64,000 nucleotides of DNA from Anisus vortex. Its lineage: Eukaryota > Mollusca > Gastropoda > Planorbidae. The stretch is taken from contig OX421492.1 of the NCBI GenBank assembly GCA_949126835.1, positions 44,847,498-44,911,497 of the forward strand, in the 5' to 3' direction. The notes under the pieces were generated by a model. That model was given only the letters and a program-made list of their open reading frames with translations. It was not told the DNA's origin and did not search any database. Within the stretch, counting starts at the first letter, position 1; each line of letters begins with the position of its first letter. Shown piece after piece: positions 11,144 to 21,650 of the stretch. The position numbers and the translations under genes are program-made.

Positions 11144-11423
11144 TTTTTTTTTGTTCTTTGTGAATTGTTTCTATTGAGTCTTGAACTTGAACAAATGGCT
11201 TACGTCAGAAGAAAATGTTCTGGACGATTGTCTTCTTTATCTGTCCACTAGAGACTTTCTCTCACATGGTCTTGGAGATTGTACTCTTTACAAAGTGATA
11301 CTTATCCCTCTCTATCAACAGCCGATTTACTGACACTTTGGGGTTTAGCACTGATTTACTTCATTGACCCTAAACACAAACATAGTCATAGACACAGACA
11401 GTCACACACACACATTTTTTTTT

Positions 11424-11880
11424 CTGTATGGGACTCATAGACTTAAAGAAAATATTTAAAAAATTAGAAATTCAGAAAAGAACTGTAAGTTTCATTAGTA
11501 GTGAATATTCACAACTGTCAAGAGTAATAAGTTAAATCACTAAACCTAGAAACATTAGAAGACAGAAGGGCAAAGTGAAAAGTATTAATAATACATAAGG
11601 TATTAAATGCTAACGTAGAAATACTACACAATAGCAATATATTTTAATACTCAGATAAACATTTAGATAAAATACTTTCCTCAACTAATATGTGAGAACA
11701 AATGCATATAAATAATCTTTCTTCCCGAGCAACATCGTGGCATGGTATGGGTTACTTCGACAAACCAGTAACTTAACTCATTTAAAACACTAATCACAAT
11801 GCAAGACTAGACTCAACCACAGATAAGCGCAGAACGCAATAATCTACTTTATAGAAGGAGAGTTTTGTAACATATATCTT
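11424..11880 (+). pseudogene. Decayed LINE reverse transcriptase 3' fragment (CR1/Jockey-like)
   Basis: This stretch is the inverted homologue of 15040-15545. Shared strings include GACAGAAGGGCAAAG, AATAATACATAAGG, GAGAACAAATGCATATAA and CCAGTAACTTAA. Translated loosely it keeps pieces such as WD-x-TKE, KLE-IQK and RTNAYK-SFFP. These are typical of the C-terminal region after the polymerase core in CR1/Jockey-type LINEs. Many stops and frame changes show long decay. Its 3' side faces the 76-bp satellite. Confidence 0.6.
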
Positions 11881-12250
11881 CACTCTCTTCTCCACATTAT
11901 ATTGGCGTGAGAATTCATTGTTTTGTTGTTAATATTCCCGAAAATAAAAAACTCTTTCTAATTTTGAAAATTGTAAGAATATAAAAAGTGAAACATTTTA
12001 TTGGCCCACCCTGTATATATATATATTTATTTATTTATTTATATAACATCAAACAAATAAAGCTTTTTTTTTTAAATATTGATACAAATCGAAAGAAAAA
12101 TATTTACTTTAGTGGTTAGCAATTTGTCTACTATAAGAGCAAACTATAAAATTAGCAAACAAGTATCCTTGTATTAAAACATATGAACCTTGGAAATAAC
12201 TTCTGAACCTTGGAGTTAACATTAGTAGCCTATGGTATATTCTGTACAAG
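11881..12250. other. AT-rich non-coding sequence
   Basis: Presumably 3' flank of the LINE fragment. A TA run lies near 12015-12045. No gene is recognised. Confidence 0.4.
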
Positions 12251-14625
12251 ATATAACTTGGTTCACTGATGATTAGGCACGGGGCTAATGTGTTCAGTTT
12301 TAATTACACATAATGCTTATGTGTCTAGTCTAGATGTGGCATAGTGCTAATTTGTTTTGTATAGATTGGGCATTGTGCTTATATGTTTATTATAAAGTGT
12401 CTAGTCTAGATGTCGCATAGTGCTAATTTGTTTTGTATAGATTGGGCATTGTGCTTATATGTTTATTATAAAGTGTCTAGTCTAGATGTGGCATAGTGCT
12501 AATTTGTTTTGTATAGATTGGGCATTGTGCTTATATGTTTATTATAAAGTGTCTAGTCTAGATGTCGCATAGTGCTAATTTGTTTTGTATAGATTAGGCA
12601 TTGTGCTTATATGTTTATTATAAAGTGTCTAGTCTAGATGTGGCATAGTGCTAATTTGTTTTGTATAGATTGGGCATTGTGCTTATATGTTTATTATAAA
12701 GTGTCTAGTCTAGATGTGGCATAGTGCTAATTTGTTTTGTATAGATTGGGCATTGTGCTTATATGTTTATTATAAAGTGTCTAGTCTAGATGTGGCATAG
12801 TGCTAATTTGTTTTGTATAGATTGGGCATTGTGCTTATATGTTTATTATAAAGTGTCTAGTCTAGATGTGGCATAGTGCTAATTTGTTTTGTATAGATTG
12901 GGCATTGTGCTTATATGTTTATTATAAAGTGTCTAGTCTAGATGTGGCATAGTGCTAATTTGTTTTGTATAGATTGGGCATTGTGCTTATATGTTTATTA
13001 TAAAGTGTCTAGTCTAGATGTGGCATAGTGCTAATTTGTTTTGTATAGATTGGGCATTGTGCTTATATGTTTATTATAAAGTGTCTAGTCTAGATGTGGC
13101 ATAGTGCTAATTTGTTTTGTATAGATTGGGCATTGTGCTTATATGTTTATTATAAAGTGTCTAGTCTAGATGTGGCATAGTGCTAATTTGTTTTGTATAG
13201 ATTGGGCATTGTGATTATATGTTTATTATAAAGTGTCTAGTCTAGATGTGGCATAGTGTTAATTTGTTTTGTATAGATTGGGCATTGTGCTTATATGTTT
13301 ATTATAAAGTGTCTAGTCTAGATGTGGCATAGTGCTAATTTGTTTTGTATAGATTGGGCATTGTGCTTATATGTTTATTATAAAGTGTCTAGTCTAGATG
13401 TGGCATAGTGCTAATTTGTTTTGTATAGATTGGGCATTGTGCTTATATGTTTATTATAAAGTGTCTAGTCTAGATGTGGCATAGTGCTAATTTGTTTTGT
13501 ATAGATTGGGCATTGTGCTTATATGTTTATTATAAAGTGTCTAGTCTAGATGTGGCATAGTGCTAATTTGTTTTGTATAGATTGGGCATTGTGCTTATAT
13601 GTTTATTATAAAGTGTCTAGTCTAGATGTGGCATAGTGCTAATTTGTTTTGTATAGATTGGGCATTGTGCTTATATGTTTATTATAAAGTGTCTAGTCTA
13701 GATGTGGCATAGTGCTAATTTGTTTTGTATAGATTGGGCATTGTGCTTATATGTTTATTATAAAGTGTCTAGTCTAGATGTGGCATAGTGCTAATTTGTT
13801 TTGTATAGATTGGGCATTGTGCTTATATGTTTATTATAAAGTGTCTAGTCTAGATGTGGCATAGTGCTAATTTGTTTTGTATAGATTGGGCATTGTGCTT
13901 ATATGTTTATTATAAAGTGTCTAGTCTAGATGTGGCATAGTGCTAATTTGTTTTGTATAGATTGGGCATTGTGCTTATATGTTTATTATAAAGTGTCTAG
14001 TCTAGATGTGGTATAGTGCTAATTTGTTTTGTATAGATTGGGCATTGTGCTTATATGTTTATTATAAAGTGTCTAGTCTAGATGTGGCATAGTGCTAATT
14101 TGTTTTGTATAGATTGGGCATTGTGCTTATATGTTTATTATAAAGTGTCTAGTCTAGATGTGGCATAGTGCTAATTTGTTTTGTATAGATTGGGCATTGT
14201 GCTTATATGTTTATTATAAAGTGTCTAGTCTAGATGTGGCATAGTGCTAATTTGTTTTGTATAGATTGGGCATTGTGCTTATATGTTTATTATAAAGTGT
14301 CTAGTCTAGATGTGGCATAGTGCTAATTTGTTTTGTATAGATTGGGCATTGTGCTTATATGTTTATTATAAAGTGTCTAGTCTAGATGTGGCATAGTGCT
14401 AATTTGTTTTGTATAGATTGGGCATTGTGCTTATATGTTTATTATAAAGTGTCTAGTCTAGATGTGGCATAGTGCTAATTTGTTTTGTATAGATTGGGCA
14501 TTGTGCTTATATGTTTATTATAAAGAGCCACGGTGCTTGTGTGTTTAATTTAGAATAGACATTGAGAAATGGTTTCGGTTTAAATCGGGTATTGTGTAAA
14601 GTGTTCCGTTTAGAGTGGAATATAT
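12250..14625. repeat. 76-bp satellite, 29 homogeneous copies plus decayed edges
   Basis: Homogeneous copies run from 12323 to about 14525, with landmarks GTCTAGTCTAGATGTGGCAT, GTGCTAATTTGTTTTGTATA and GATTGGGCATTGTGC. Few copies differ. Copies 2 and 4 have TGTCGC instead of TGTGGC, which gives a dimer-like start. Isolated variants occur near 13213, 13257 and 14010. A diverged monomer precedes the array (about 12267-12322), and one or two decayed ones follow it (about 14526-14625). Homogeneous core and decayed edges are expected from unequal crossing-over. Confidence 0.97.
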
Positions 14626-15039
14626 ATACCATTTTACTATCTGTAATGTAAATAAATAGGTTTATGATAATAATTTTAATTCCTCTAAACTTAAGCCAAA
14701 ATGAAAAAAGAAATTCTTTCAATACAACTCCACAAACAAAGAAAACTCAGACTATTTGCAATAAGGTTTTAATGCTTTTTTAACGATAAGATTATTGTCA
14801 ACTAAATCTCATCTTGCTGATTGCGAGAGAACTCCATCTGCAAGGATTCTCTCCCATTATCAACACTATTTGTGCTGGGCTACAAATTGCATAGTTTGGG
14901 AATTGATTGTAAAATAAACATTTCTTATCAATATTTTATTATATTAAACAATACAAATGATACACAGCGGTCTGTGCTCGACTTTATATATCATTTTACT
15001 TTGCTAAATAGCATATTTCATATTTGATCTTTCCTATAG
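14626..15039. other. AT-rich flank of the LINE fragment
   Basis: Non-coding sequence between the satellite and the inverted LINE 3' fragment, perhaps its 3' untranslated part. Confidence 0.4.
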
Positions 15040-15815
15040 CAATAAAATAACATGTATCTTATCATTTATATTAAAGACGCTCCATTTATAAAGAAGATTA
15101 TTGCGTCCTACGCTCATTTGTAGTCCGAGTCTAGTGCTTTATTAACGTTTTAAATGACGTTAAGTTACTGGTTTACTGTTTTCTTCAGGCAACCCATTTT
15201 ATGTCTTGATGCAACTTGGGGAAAAAAAAGAGTACTTATATGCATTTGTTCTCGTATAAGGGATAAGGAGAGTTTTTTTGTCATTATGTTTATCTGATCA
15301 TCGCAACAGGTTGTTTTTGTGTTGTATTTCTAAATTAGAGTTTAATGCCTTATGTATTATTATTACTTTACTCTTTGCCCTTCTGTCTTATAGTGTTTCT
15401 AGTGTGTTTAGTGATATGACTAATGGTGTTACTCTTGTCAGTTCTGAATATTCGCTTAGTAATTAACCTCGCACCTGTTTTCTGAATTTGTTCTAATTTT
15501 TTAATGTTTTCTTTAGTTCATGGGTCCCATACAGATGAAGCATTTTCAAGTATAGTTCTAAATAATGTGAGATGGCATGTTAGTTTTATATTCTTATTAC
15601 AATTGTGAAGTACTTTGCATTGTTAGTTTGACAAAGGTCTTTACCGTGAATGAAGTAGTTTGTAATTATTTGTTGTTTTTTTCCTTGGATACTCTCAACA
15701 GTTGGCATTTTTCTGGGTGAAAAAACATAGGCCCACTCCAGTTAGATTCCCATGTTTTTAATTCATCTTAATCTTTTTGTGGGACTTCACTATCTTTTTC
15801 TGTCTTTAATGTTCT
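15040..15815 (-). pseudogene. Decayed LINE reverse transcriptase 3' fragment, inverted partner
   Basis: On the minus strand this is a longer version of the 11424-11880 fragment. Readable pieces in order are KTEKDSEV-QKD, ELKTWESNWS, FHPEKCQLLRVSK, WDP, KKLEQIQKTGARL, ALNSNLEIQHKNN and TRTNAYKYSFFPQ. This order matches the thumb and C-terminal region of CR1/Jockey-type LINE polymerases. Stops and frame changes are frequent. Its 3' end faces the 76-bp satellite, so the two fragments are tail to tail. Confidence 0.65.
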
Positions 15816-17075
15816 AAAAGTAGTTGCGGAGTTATGAATTAAATTATATTTACAAAAAAAGTTGTAATTTGTGTGAATAAAGGATTAAGTACTCAAGATT
15901 AAAGTACTGAAAACTTTAAGTAGCGGTAGAATAAGGTAGAGAAGATGTAGTAAAACATAAAGCATAAAGGTTTTATATCAAACGTATACCCAGTTCTACC
16001 AGACTTCTAGACCTTTTACTATTTCATATAGATTATATAGATATAAATATTTTTTTAATCTGAAAATGGAAAAACTGGAATAGAAAGTGAACTTTGAATT
16101 TTTTCCCAGCGACCACAACCTATATATAAACATAGTCAATGAATGATAAAAAAATATATGGAAACAAATATATATTCAATGAAAAATAGATTTATAAATA
16201 TCAATGAATACAACCAGAGGGATTGAGTTCTGGTTTCATGTAGACAACCGCCAAGGGTTAAGAAAAATGTAATTGTGAAACATCTTCATATCAAGCAAAC
16301 GGCACCTTTGCCTTTTGGCAATATGGCGGATACTGTGACCTGGACGCTGACATATTTTTTTACATCTCGGGAGTCTGATGTCGCCGAGACAGCGATCAGG
16401 TGAAACCTAAAAAAAACTAGAGTTTTTGACGAGTTTATGACGTCTATAATTTGTTTGTGTACTGTTATCATAGTTGATCACATTGCCCTAGTGGGACAAA
16501 CGGTACACTACATAAAAGGAAGAAAAAATGATTGAAAACTGAAGTTTACTTTTGTAAGCTGTTTTTTGGATATTGACACTTTTAGCAATATTGAAATATT
16601 GTGATATATCATAAAACATTATATGTTAATGTAAGTATATCCTCATTGTGAAATACTCTAGAGGGCAAGATGCCATTCTTAAAATAGAGAAAATGAAAGA
16701 AAAATTGTAGAATAAGAAGACATGACGCAATTAATTACAGCTCTCAACGAACCCATCAGTTTAGCATTTCATGTTTGTGTAGAGTGAACATCCAAATGTA
16801 AAAACTCTTTACATAAACAGGAAAACTTGAACCAGGAAACTTTGCATAGAGTCTAGCACCACATGATCGTACAGGGCCCATGTCCAGACACAATGTCAGC
16901 GTACCTGATGTGATGGCAGGATTTTGTGGACAGTAGGATGCACAAGTCCTTGCGTGTCCACTCGGAGTGTGCTTGCCCCGTAATGTGGAACTTACACTAC
17001 CGACACTATATGTTCACCAATCGGTGGCTTATGAATCTAGTGGATCACTTATCCAGTATGAATACGATGAGAAAA
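15816..17075. other. Non-coding sequence
   Basis: No gene, RNA or repeat is recognised. The sequence is AT-rich to about 16250 and nearer balanced composition from 16250 to 16500 and 16850 to 17060. Short open frames there have no recognisable features. Confidence 0.4.
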
Positions 17076-20000
17076 TCGTCGTCGGCATCCGTCCGTCTCC
17101 AAGAGACGATGGTGTAGCTTCACGGCAAAGGTGACCAGCTGCACCGCCGAGAATGGCTGTGGAGGCCAACTCGGGAGTGGCAATCCCTGCCGCACTTCAG
17201 GCATTTGAAGGTGGATGGCTGTTGTAAAGGAACCTTCCGCCTCGCTCTTTTCTGGATGGCAGCTTCCATGCGCCCAGTTTCTGCGCGGGATGTGCCAAGC
17301 CTGACTGCGAGCCTCCAAGTTGGTCGGTCAGAAGCTTGGCATTCCCATGTGTCAAGGTCAATTGAGCTCTCGTTCAGGTCTCTTTTGCAAAGGTCCTTGA
17401 ATCGCAGTTTTGGGCGCCCTATCTTCCGGTGGCCTTCGACCAGTTCTCCATAGAGGAGGTCTTTAGGAATGCGACCTGCATTCATCCTTTTCACATGGCC
17501 GAGCCACCTGAGGCGTTTCTCACTGAGCACAGCGTGAAGGCTGCTCATGTTGGCTCTCCCCAGCACTTCTGTGTTGGAGACCCTGTCCTGCCACTTGATC
17601 TGCAGTATTCTCCGTAGGCACCTCATATGGAAGCTGTTGAGTTTCTTCTCGTGCCTCGCGTAGGTGGTCCATGACTCACAGCCATACAGGAGAGTGCTGA
17701 GTACGCAGGCGTGGTAGACGCGCAGTCTGGTTCTCTCGGTGAGGCTGGAGTTGTCCCACACTCGCTGTTTTAATTGGGCCATGACTGTGGCTGCCCTGGC
17801 GATCCTGCTGTTTATCTCCAAATCGATGGACTGTGAACTCGAGATAATGGACCCGAGGTATGTGAAGCTCTCGACAACCTCCAAGGTGTGTCCATCGATG
17901 ACGATGTTTGGAGGGGTCTCCGTGCCCTGAGCCATGACGTTTGTCTTTTTCAGGCTTACAGTCAGGCCGAACTCCTTGCATGCCTGAGAGAAGCAAGTGA
18001 CGAGCTGCTGGAGTCCGTCTTCGGTGTGTGATGTCAACGCTGCATCATCAGCGAAGAGCATCTCACGAATGAGGACCTTTTTGACTTTGGTCTTGGCACG
18101 AAGACGCGCTATGTTGTAGAGCTTGCCATCAGACCTGGTGTGAATGAAAACACCCTCGCTGCAGTCCTTGAAGGCGTGTTGGAGGAGCATGGAGAAAAAG
18201 ATGCCGAAGAGTGTAGGCGCGAGGACGCAGCCCTGCTTTACTCCGCTGCTGACTGGGAATTCCTTGGAGGTTGCGCCATTGTAGCAGACAGTGCTGTGCA
18301 TGTTGTCGTGGAAGGACCTGACCACCGCAAGCAGGTGTGGGGGACATCCGATCTTCTGCAGCAAGCTGAATAGTCCGCCTCGGCTGACCAGATCAAATGC
18401 CTTTGTGAGGTCGATGAAGGCTATATAGAGTGGCATCTGCTGTTCCTGACACTTCTCCTGGAGCTGGCGTAGTGAGAAGATCATGTCAGCCGTTGATCGA
18501 CCAGCCCTGAAGCCACACTGTGACTCTGGGTAGATGCGTGAAGCGAGGGTCTGCAGGCGGTTAAGGATGACGCGGGCGTACGCTTTACCAACGATACTGA
18601 GGAGGGAGATGCCCCGATAGTTGTTACAGTCACTCCTGTCACCTTTGTTTTTGTACAAAGTGATGATGTTAGCGTCTCTCATATCTTGTGGAATGTAACC
18701 CTGTTCCCAGCAAAGGCATAGGAGGTCGTGAAGTTGCTGTAGCAGGGCTGGTTTCCCGCACTTTAGTACTTCTGGTGGGATTCCGTCGCTCCCAGGTGCT
18801 TTACCGCAGGCGAGACTGTCGATGGCCTTGCTGAGCTCATCCAAAGTGGGTGGAGTGTCAAGCTCCTCCATGACCGGCAGGTCTGATATCGCTCTGAGAG
18901 CGGAGTCTGCTACAGTGTTCTGCGTTGCGTACAGTTCGAGGTAATGCTCTACCCACCTCTGCATCTGCCTTTCCGGATCGGTGATAACCTCGCCTGTTTT
19001 GGACTTGAGGGGGGCTGTCTTAGAGGGGGTTGGACCTATTGCCTTCTTGATGCCCTCGTACATCCCTCTAGCGTTGCCTGTATCGGCAGCTGTCTGAATG
19101 CTGTCACAGATATTCAGCCAGTAGGTGTTGGCACAGTGACGGGCAGTCTGCTGGGCTTTGCTCCTGGCAGTCCGTAGAGCTTGTAGTGTACTGGGGCTAG
19201 GCTTAGCCTTGTAGGCCAGAAGGGCTTTCCTCTTAGCCTCTGTCACGGGTTCCATTTCCTCCCAATGGGCCTCGTACCAGTCAGCATTCTTCCGCTCTTT
19301 CTTCCCGTAAACAGTGATGGCTGCGTTGTACATGGCGTCGCGGAGGCGTGGCCACTTGGAGTTGATGGTGTCATCAGCTGTTTCCACTTTGAGGGCGCCG
19401 TCGAGTATGCTAATGAGCTGTTGGGTTTTCTCGGGGTTTCTGACACAGCTGGTGTTGATGCGTGGGCGGCCCTTCTTCTTTGAGTGGTGCAATTTCTTCG
19501 GCGTTAGGCGCACCTTGCTCGCCACGAGGGCGTGGTCCGTGTCGCAGTCTGCACTATGGTAACTACGTGTGAGGAGGACGCTGCCAATGTCCGCTCTTCT
19601 AGTTAGGACAAGATCAAGTTGATGCCAGTGGCGAGAGCGAGGGTGTCTCCACGACACCTGGTGTATTTCTTTGCACTTGAAGTAGGTGTTGGTCACGCAC
19701 AGACCGTGATGGCACGAGAGCTCAAGCAGTCTCTGACCATTTTCATTTATATTTCCCCTTCCAAAGTTTCCGAGGCATGTGGGCCAGGCTTTCTGGTCAG
19801 CTCCTACTCTTGCATTGAAGTCTCCAAGAAGGTAAAGGCTCTCAGTGCTGGATATCCTGGATATCGCTTCATCCAGGGCTTGGTAGAACTGATCTTTATC
19901 CTCATCGGTAGAGTGGAGGGTTGGGGCGTACACACTGAAGATATTGACTGGGCCAGAAGAGGTTGACAATCGGAGGGAGAGTAGTCTATCTGTGCCTGTT

Positions 20001-21118
20001 GTGGGAGGCTCTGTGGAGCTGACAAGCGTGTTTCTCACAGCAAAGCCGACTCCGTGCTGTCTTGGTTGGTCCGTAGGCTTCCCTTGCCAATAAAAGGTGT
20101 AGTTGGCTTCCCTGATGGTACCGTTGTCAGCCAGCCGGGTCTCCTGCAGAGCGGCAATGTCAACGTTGAGTCGCGAAAGTTCCCTATCAATAACGGCAGT
20201 CTTTCTTGCATCGTCTATTTGTTGGGGGTTTGGGGTGAGGCCGGGACACATGGTCCTGACGTTCCAGCTAGCAAAACGAAGAGCTGGATGCTTCTTTCTT
20301 GTTTTTGAGTTGCCTGGTGCGGTTGTTTTTTGGCCTACGTTTTGAGAGATGCCTCTCTGATCCCCACGCACCCAGAGGGGCAGGTAAGCCATGGCGAGAC
20401 GACACCTAACTGGCTGGGGGCTGCCCAGCTTGAGGCGGGCGGTAGCCATCCATTGAGGTACGATGACCTCTCCCACCGTCGAAGGGGACCCCTGGCGCTC
20501 GTTTCCTTCGCCAATCGGACGAGCTTATAACCGGTAACTGCCCCCTCCCGTGTTGGGTCGGCATCTTGCGATGACGCTGGAGTGTCCTCTCCAGTTGAGC
20601 TACAGTGCCTGGGCAAAATAATATGGAGAGCCAGCTGGTGCCCATGCAGCAGGCCCCCCCTCTCCTCGCAGCTGACGGATCCAAGGGAGCGACAGAGTCG
20701 ATACATCTTGGCTTCAGATGCGCTGCAGGAGTTGCCGGTGATGACGATACAAAGTCAAACCGCCTTAGGGACTCCAGCTCCTGATTTTTTGTCAGGGTTT
20801 ACTCCCTTAGCCTTTCCCATGCAGGGGTAAGCCGCAAGGCAGCGGTGGTTTGGAGTCAGAGTATCCTTCTCCTAGATAGGCTACCAACCAAGGTTAACGA
20901 GCCCCATCTGCCCGAAGCGACTGGTTTTGAGGCGCCAGTGGAACGCCCATGCCCCTTCTCCTGTTAGTAGAAACGGTTTTGCCGGGCTTAGTAGCTAAGC
21001 CACTCGGGAAGGCCAGGAGCTGGACTTAGTTGTCAGAGGCTATTTGAGACGCATGCCAGTAGGAGCATTTTATAGGAAGTGGGAGCTTATCCCCACTACC
21101 ACCCCCGGCGATAACAAC
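17076..21118 (-). mobile_element. Full-length endonuclease-RT LINE
   Basis: A GC-richer block of about 4 kb holds one long ORF. Its 5' leader of about 640 bp reaches to about 21118, starting GGTTGTTATCGCC on the minus strand. Its short 3' tail ends with a GACGACGA run near 17076. The tail shares ATCGTCTC-TGGAGACGGA with the truncated copy at 8600-8635. Exact ends and a target duplication could not be fixed. There is no separate ORF1. Confidence 0.85.
17120..20476 (-). CDS. LINE endonuclease-reverse transcriptase polyprotein, 1118 aa
   Basis: The predicted protein nicks target DNA and copies its own RNA at the nick. An EEP (APE-like) endonuclease spans about 65-325: SWNVRT at 70-75, QETRL at 111, GDFNARVG at 218-225 and DTDH at 312-315. 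A linker leads to the reverse transcriptase at about 550-880: GSDGIPPEVL, LYKNKGDRSDCNNYRGISLL, CGFRAGRSTADMIF, AFIDLTKAFD, SGVKQGC and catalytic FADD at 808-811. The C-terminus has SFHMRCLRRIL, RLRWLGHVKRM and a terminal zinc finger (C1092, C1095, C1099, H1106/H1108, C1112). The frame is uninterrupted and all catalytic motifs are present, so this copy may be active. In databases such endonuclease domains are often mislabelled craniofacial development protein 2-like. The start codon is the first in frame and is not certain. The many antisense frames here are shadows. Confidence 0.93.
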   Translation of the reverse strand: MGEVIVPQWMATARLKLGSPQPVRCRLAMAYLPLWVRGDQRGISQNVGQKTTAPGNSKTRKKHPALRFASWNVRTMCPGLTPNPQQIDDARKTAVIDRELSRLNVDIAALQETRLADNGTIREANYTFYWQGKPTDQPRQHGVGFAVRNTLVSSTEPPTTGTDRLLSLRLSTSSGPVNIFSVYAPTLHSTDEDKDQFYQALDEAISRISSTESLYLLGDFNARVGADQKAWPTCLGNFGRGNINENGQRLLELSCHHGLCVTNTYFKCKEIHQVSWRHPRSRHWHQLDLVLTRRADIGSVLLTRSYHSADCDTDHALVASKVRLTPKKLHHSKKKGRPRINTSCVRNPEKTQQLISILDGALKVETADDTINSKWPRLRDAMYNAAITVYGKKERKNADWYEAHWEEMEPVTEAKRKALLAYKAKPSPSTLQALRTARSKAQQTARHCANTYWLNICDSIQTAADTGNARGMYEGIKKAIGPTPSKTAPLKSKTGEVITDPERQMQRWVEHYLELYATQNTVADSALRAISDLPVMEELDTPPTLDELSKAIDSLACGKAPGSDGIPPEVLKCGKPALLQQLHDLLCLCWEQGYIPQDMRDANIITLYKNKGDRSDCNNYRGISLLSIVGKAYARVILNRLQTLASRIYPESQCGFRAGRSTADMIFSLRQLQEKCQEQQMPLYIAFIDLTKAFDLVSRGGLFSLLQKIGCPPHLLAVVRSFHDNMHSTVCYNGATSKEFPVSSGVKQGCVLAPTLFGIFFSMLLQHAFKDCSEGVFIHTRSDGKLYNIARLRAKTKVKKVLIREMLFADDAALTSHTEDGLQQLVTCFSQACKEFGLTVSLKKTNVMAQGTETPPNIVIDGHTLEVVESFTYLGSIISSSQSIDLEINSRIARAATVMAQLKQRVWDNSSLTERTRLRVYHACVLSTLLYGCESWTTYARHEKKLNSFHMRCLRRILQIKWQDRVSNTEVLGRANMSSLHAVLSEKRLRWLGHVKRMNAGRIPKDLLYGELVEGHRKIGRPKLRFKDLCKRDLNESSIDLDTWECQASDRPTWRLAVRLGTSRAETGRMEAAIQKRARRKVPLQQPSTFKCLKCGRDCHSRVGLHSHSRRCSWSPLP

Positions 21119-21325
21119 CTTTAAAACCAACTAAATAACTTATTAGAAATAAAACAAATCCTATCAGTGACACAATTGAACTCTATCTCCCTCCAGGTTC
21201 CCTGTATCAGTACTCTGTTCACCACAGCCACCCAGACACTGAGGCATGTGCAACGTTCTCACAATGACTATACATGTTTTTCCAAACTCATCGAACTTCC
21301 ATCATGGATACAAATTATTTAGATA
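21119..21325. other. Non-coding flank
   Basis: Sequence between the LINE leader and the 51-bp array. Nothing is recognised. Confidence 0.4.
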
Positions 21326-21625
21326 GGTAATCACAACATTTTGATTTTTAGCCACATAATCCTCCCCTACCCCCTAGGTAATCACATTTTGATATTTAGC
21401 CACATAATCCTCCTCTCCCCCCTAGGTAATCACAACATTTTGATATTTAGCCACATAATCCTCCCCTCCTCCCTAGGTAATCACAACATTTTGATATTTA
21501 GCCACATAATCCTCCCCTCCTCCCTAGGTAATCACAACATTTTTATATTTAGCCACATAATCCTCCCCTCTTCCCTAGGTAATCACAACATTTTGATATT
21601 TAGCCACGTAACTCCCCCTCCCCCC
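21326..21625. repeat. 51-bp tandem repeat, about 6 copies
   Basis: The unit contains GGTAATCACAACATTTTGAT and TTTAGCCACATAATCCTCCC. The second copy is slightly shortened. The array runs into a C-run and an A-run at 21626-21650. Confidence 0.95.
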
Positions 21626-21650
21626 TCCCCCCCCCCCCCCCAAAAAAAAA

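Noticed and set aside
12323..14525. CRISPR-like regular repeats
   Set aside because: Units are directly adjacent with no unique spacers, and the window is eukaryotic.
17205..20530. Many plus-strand frames opposite the LINE ORF
   Set aside because: Shadows of the GC-richer coding strand; none contains a recognisable domain.
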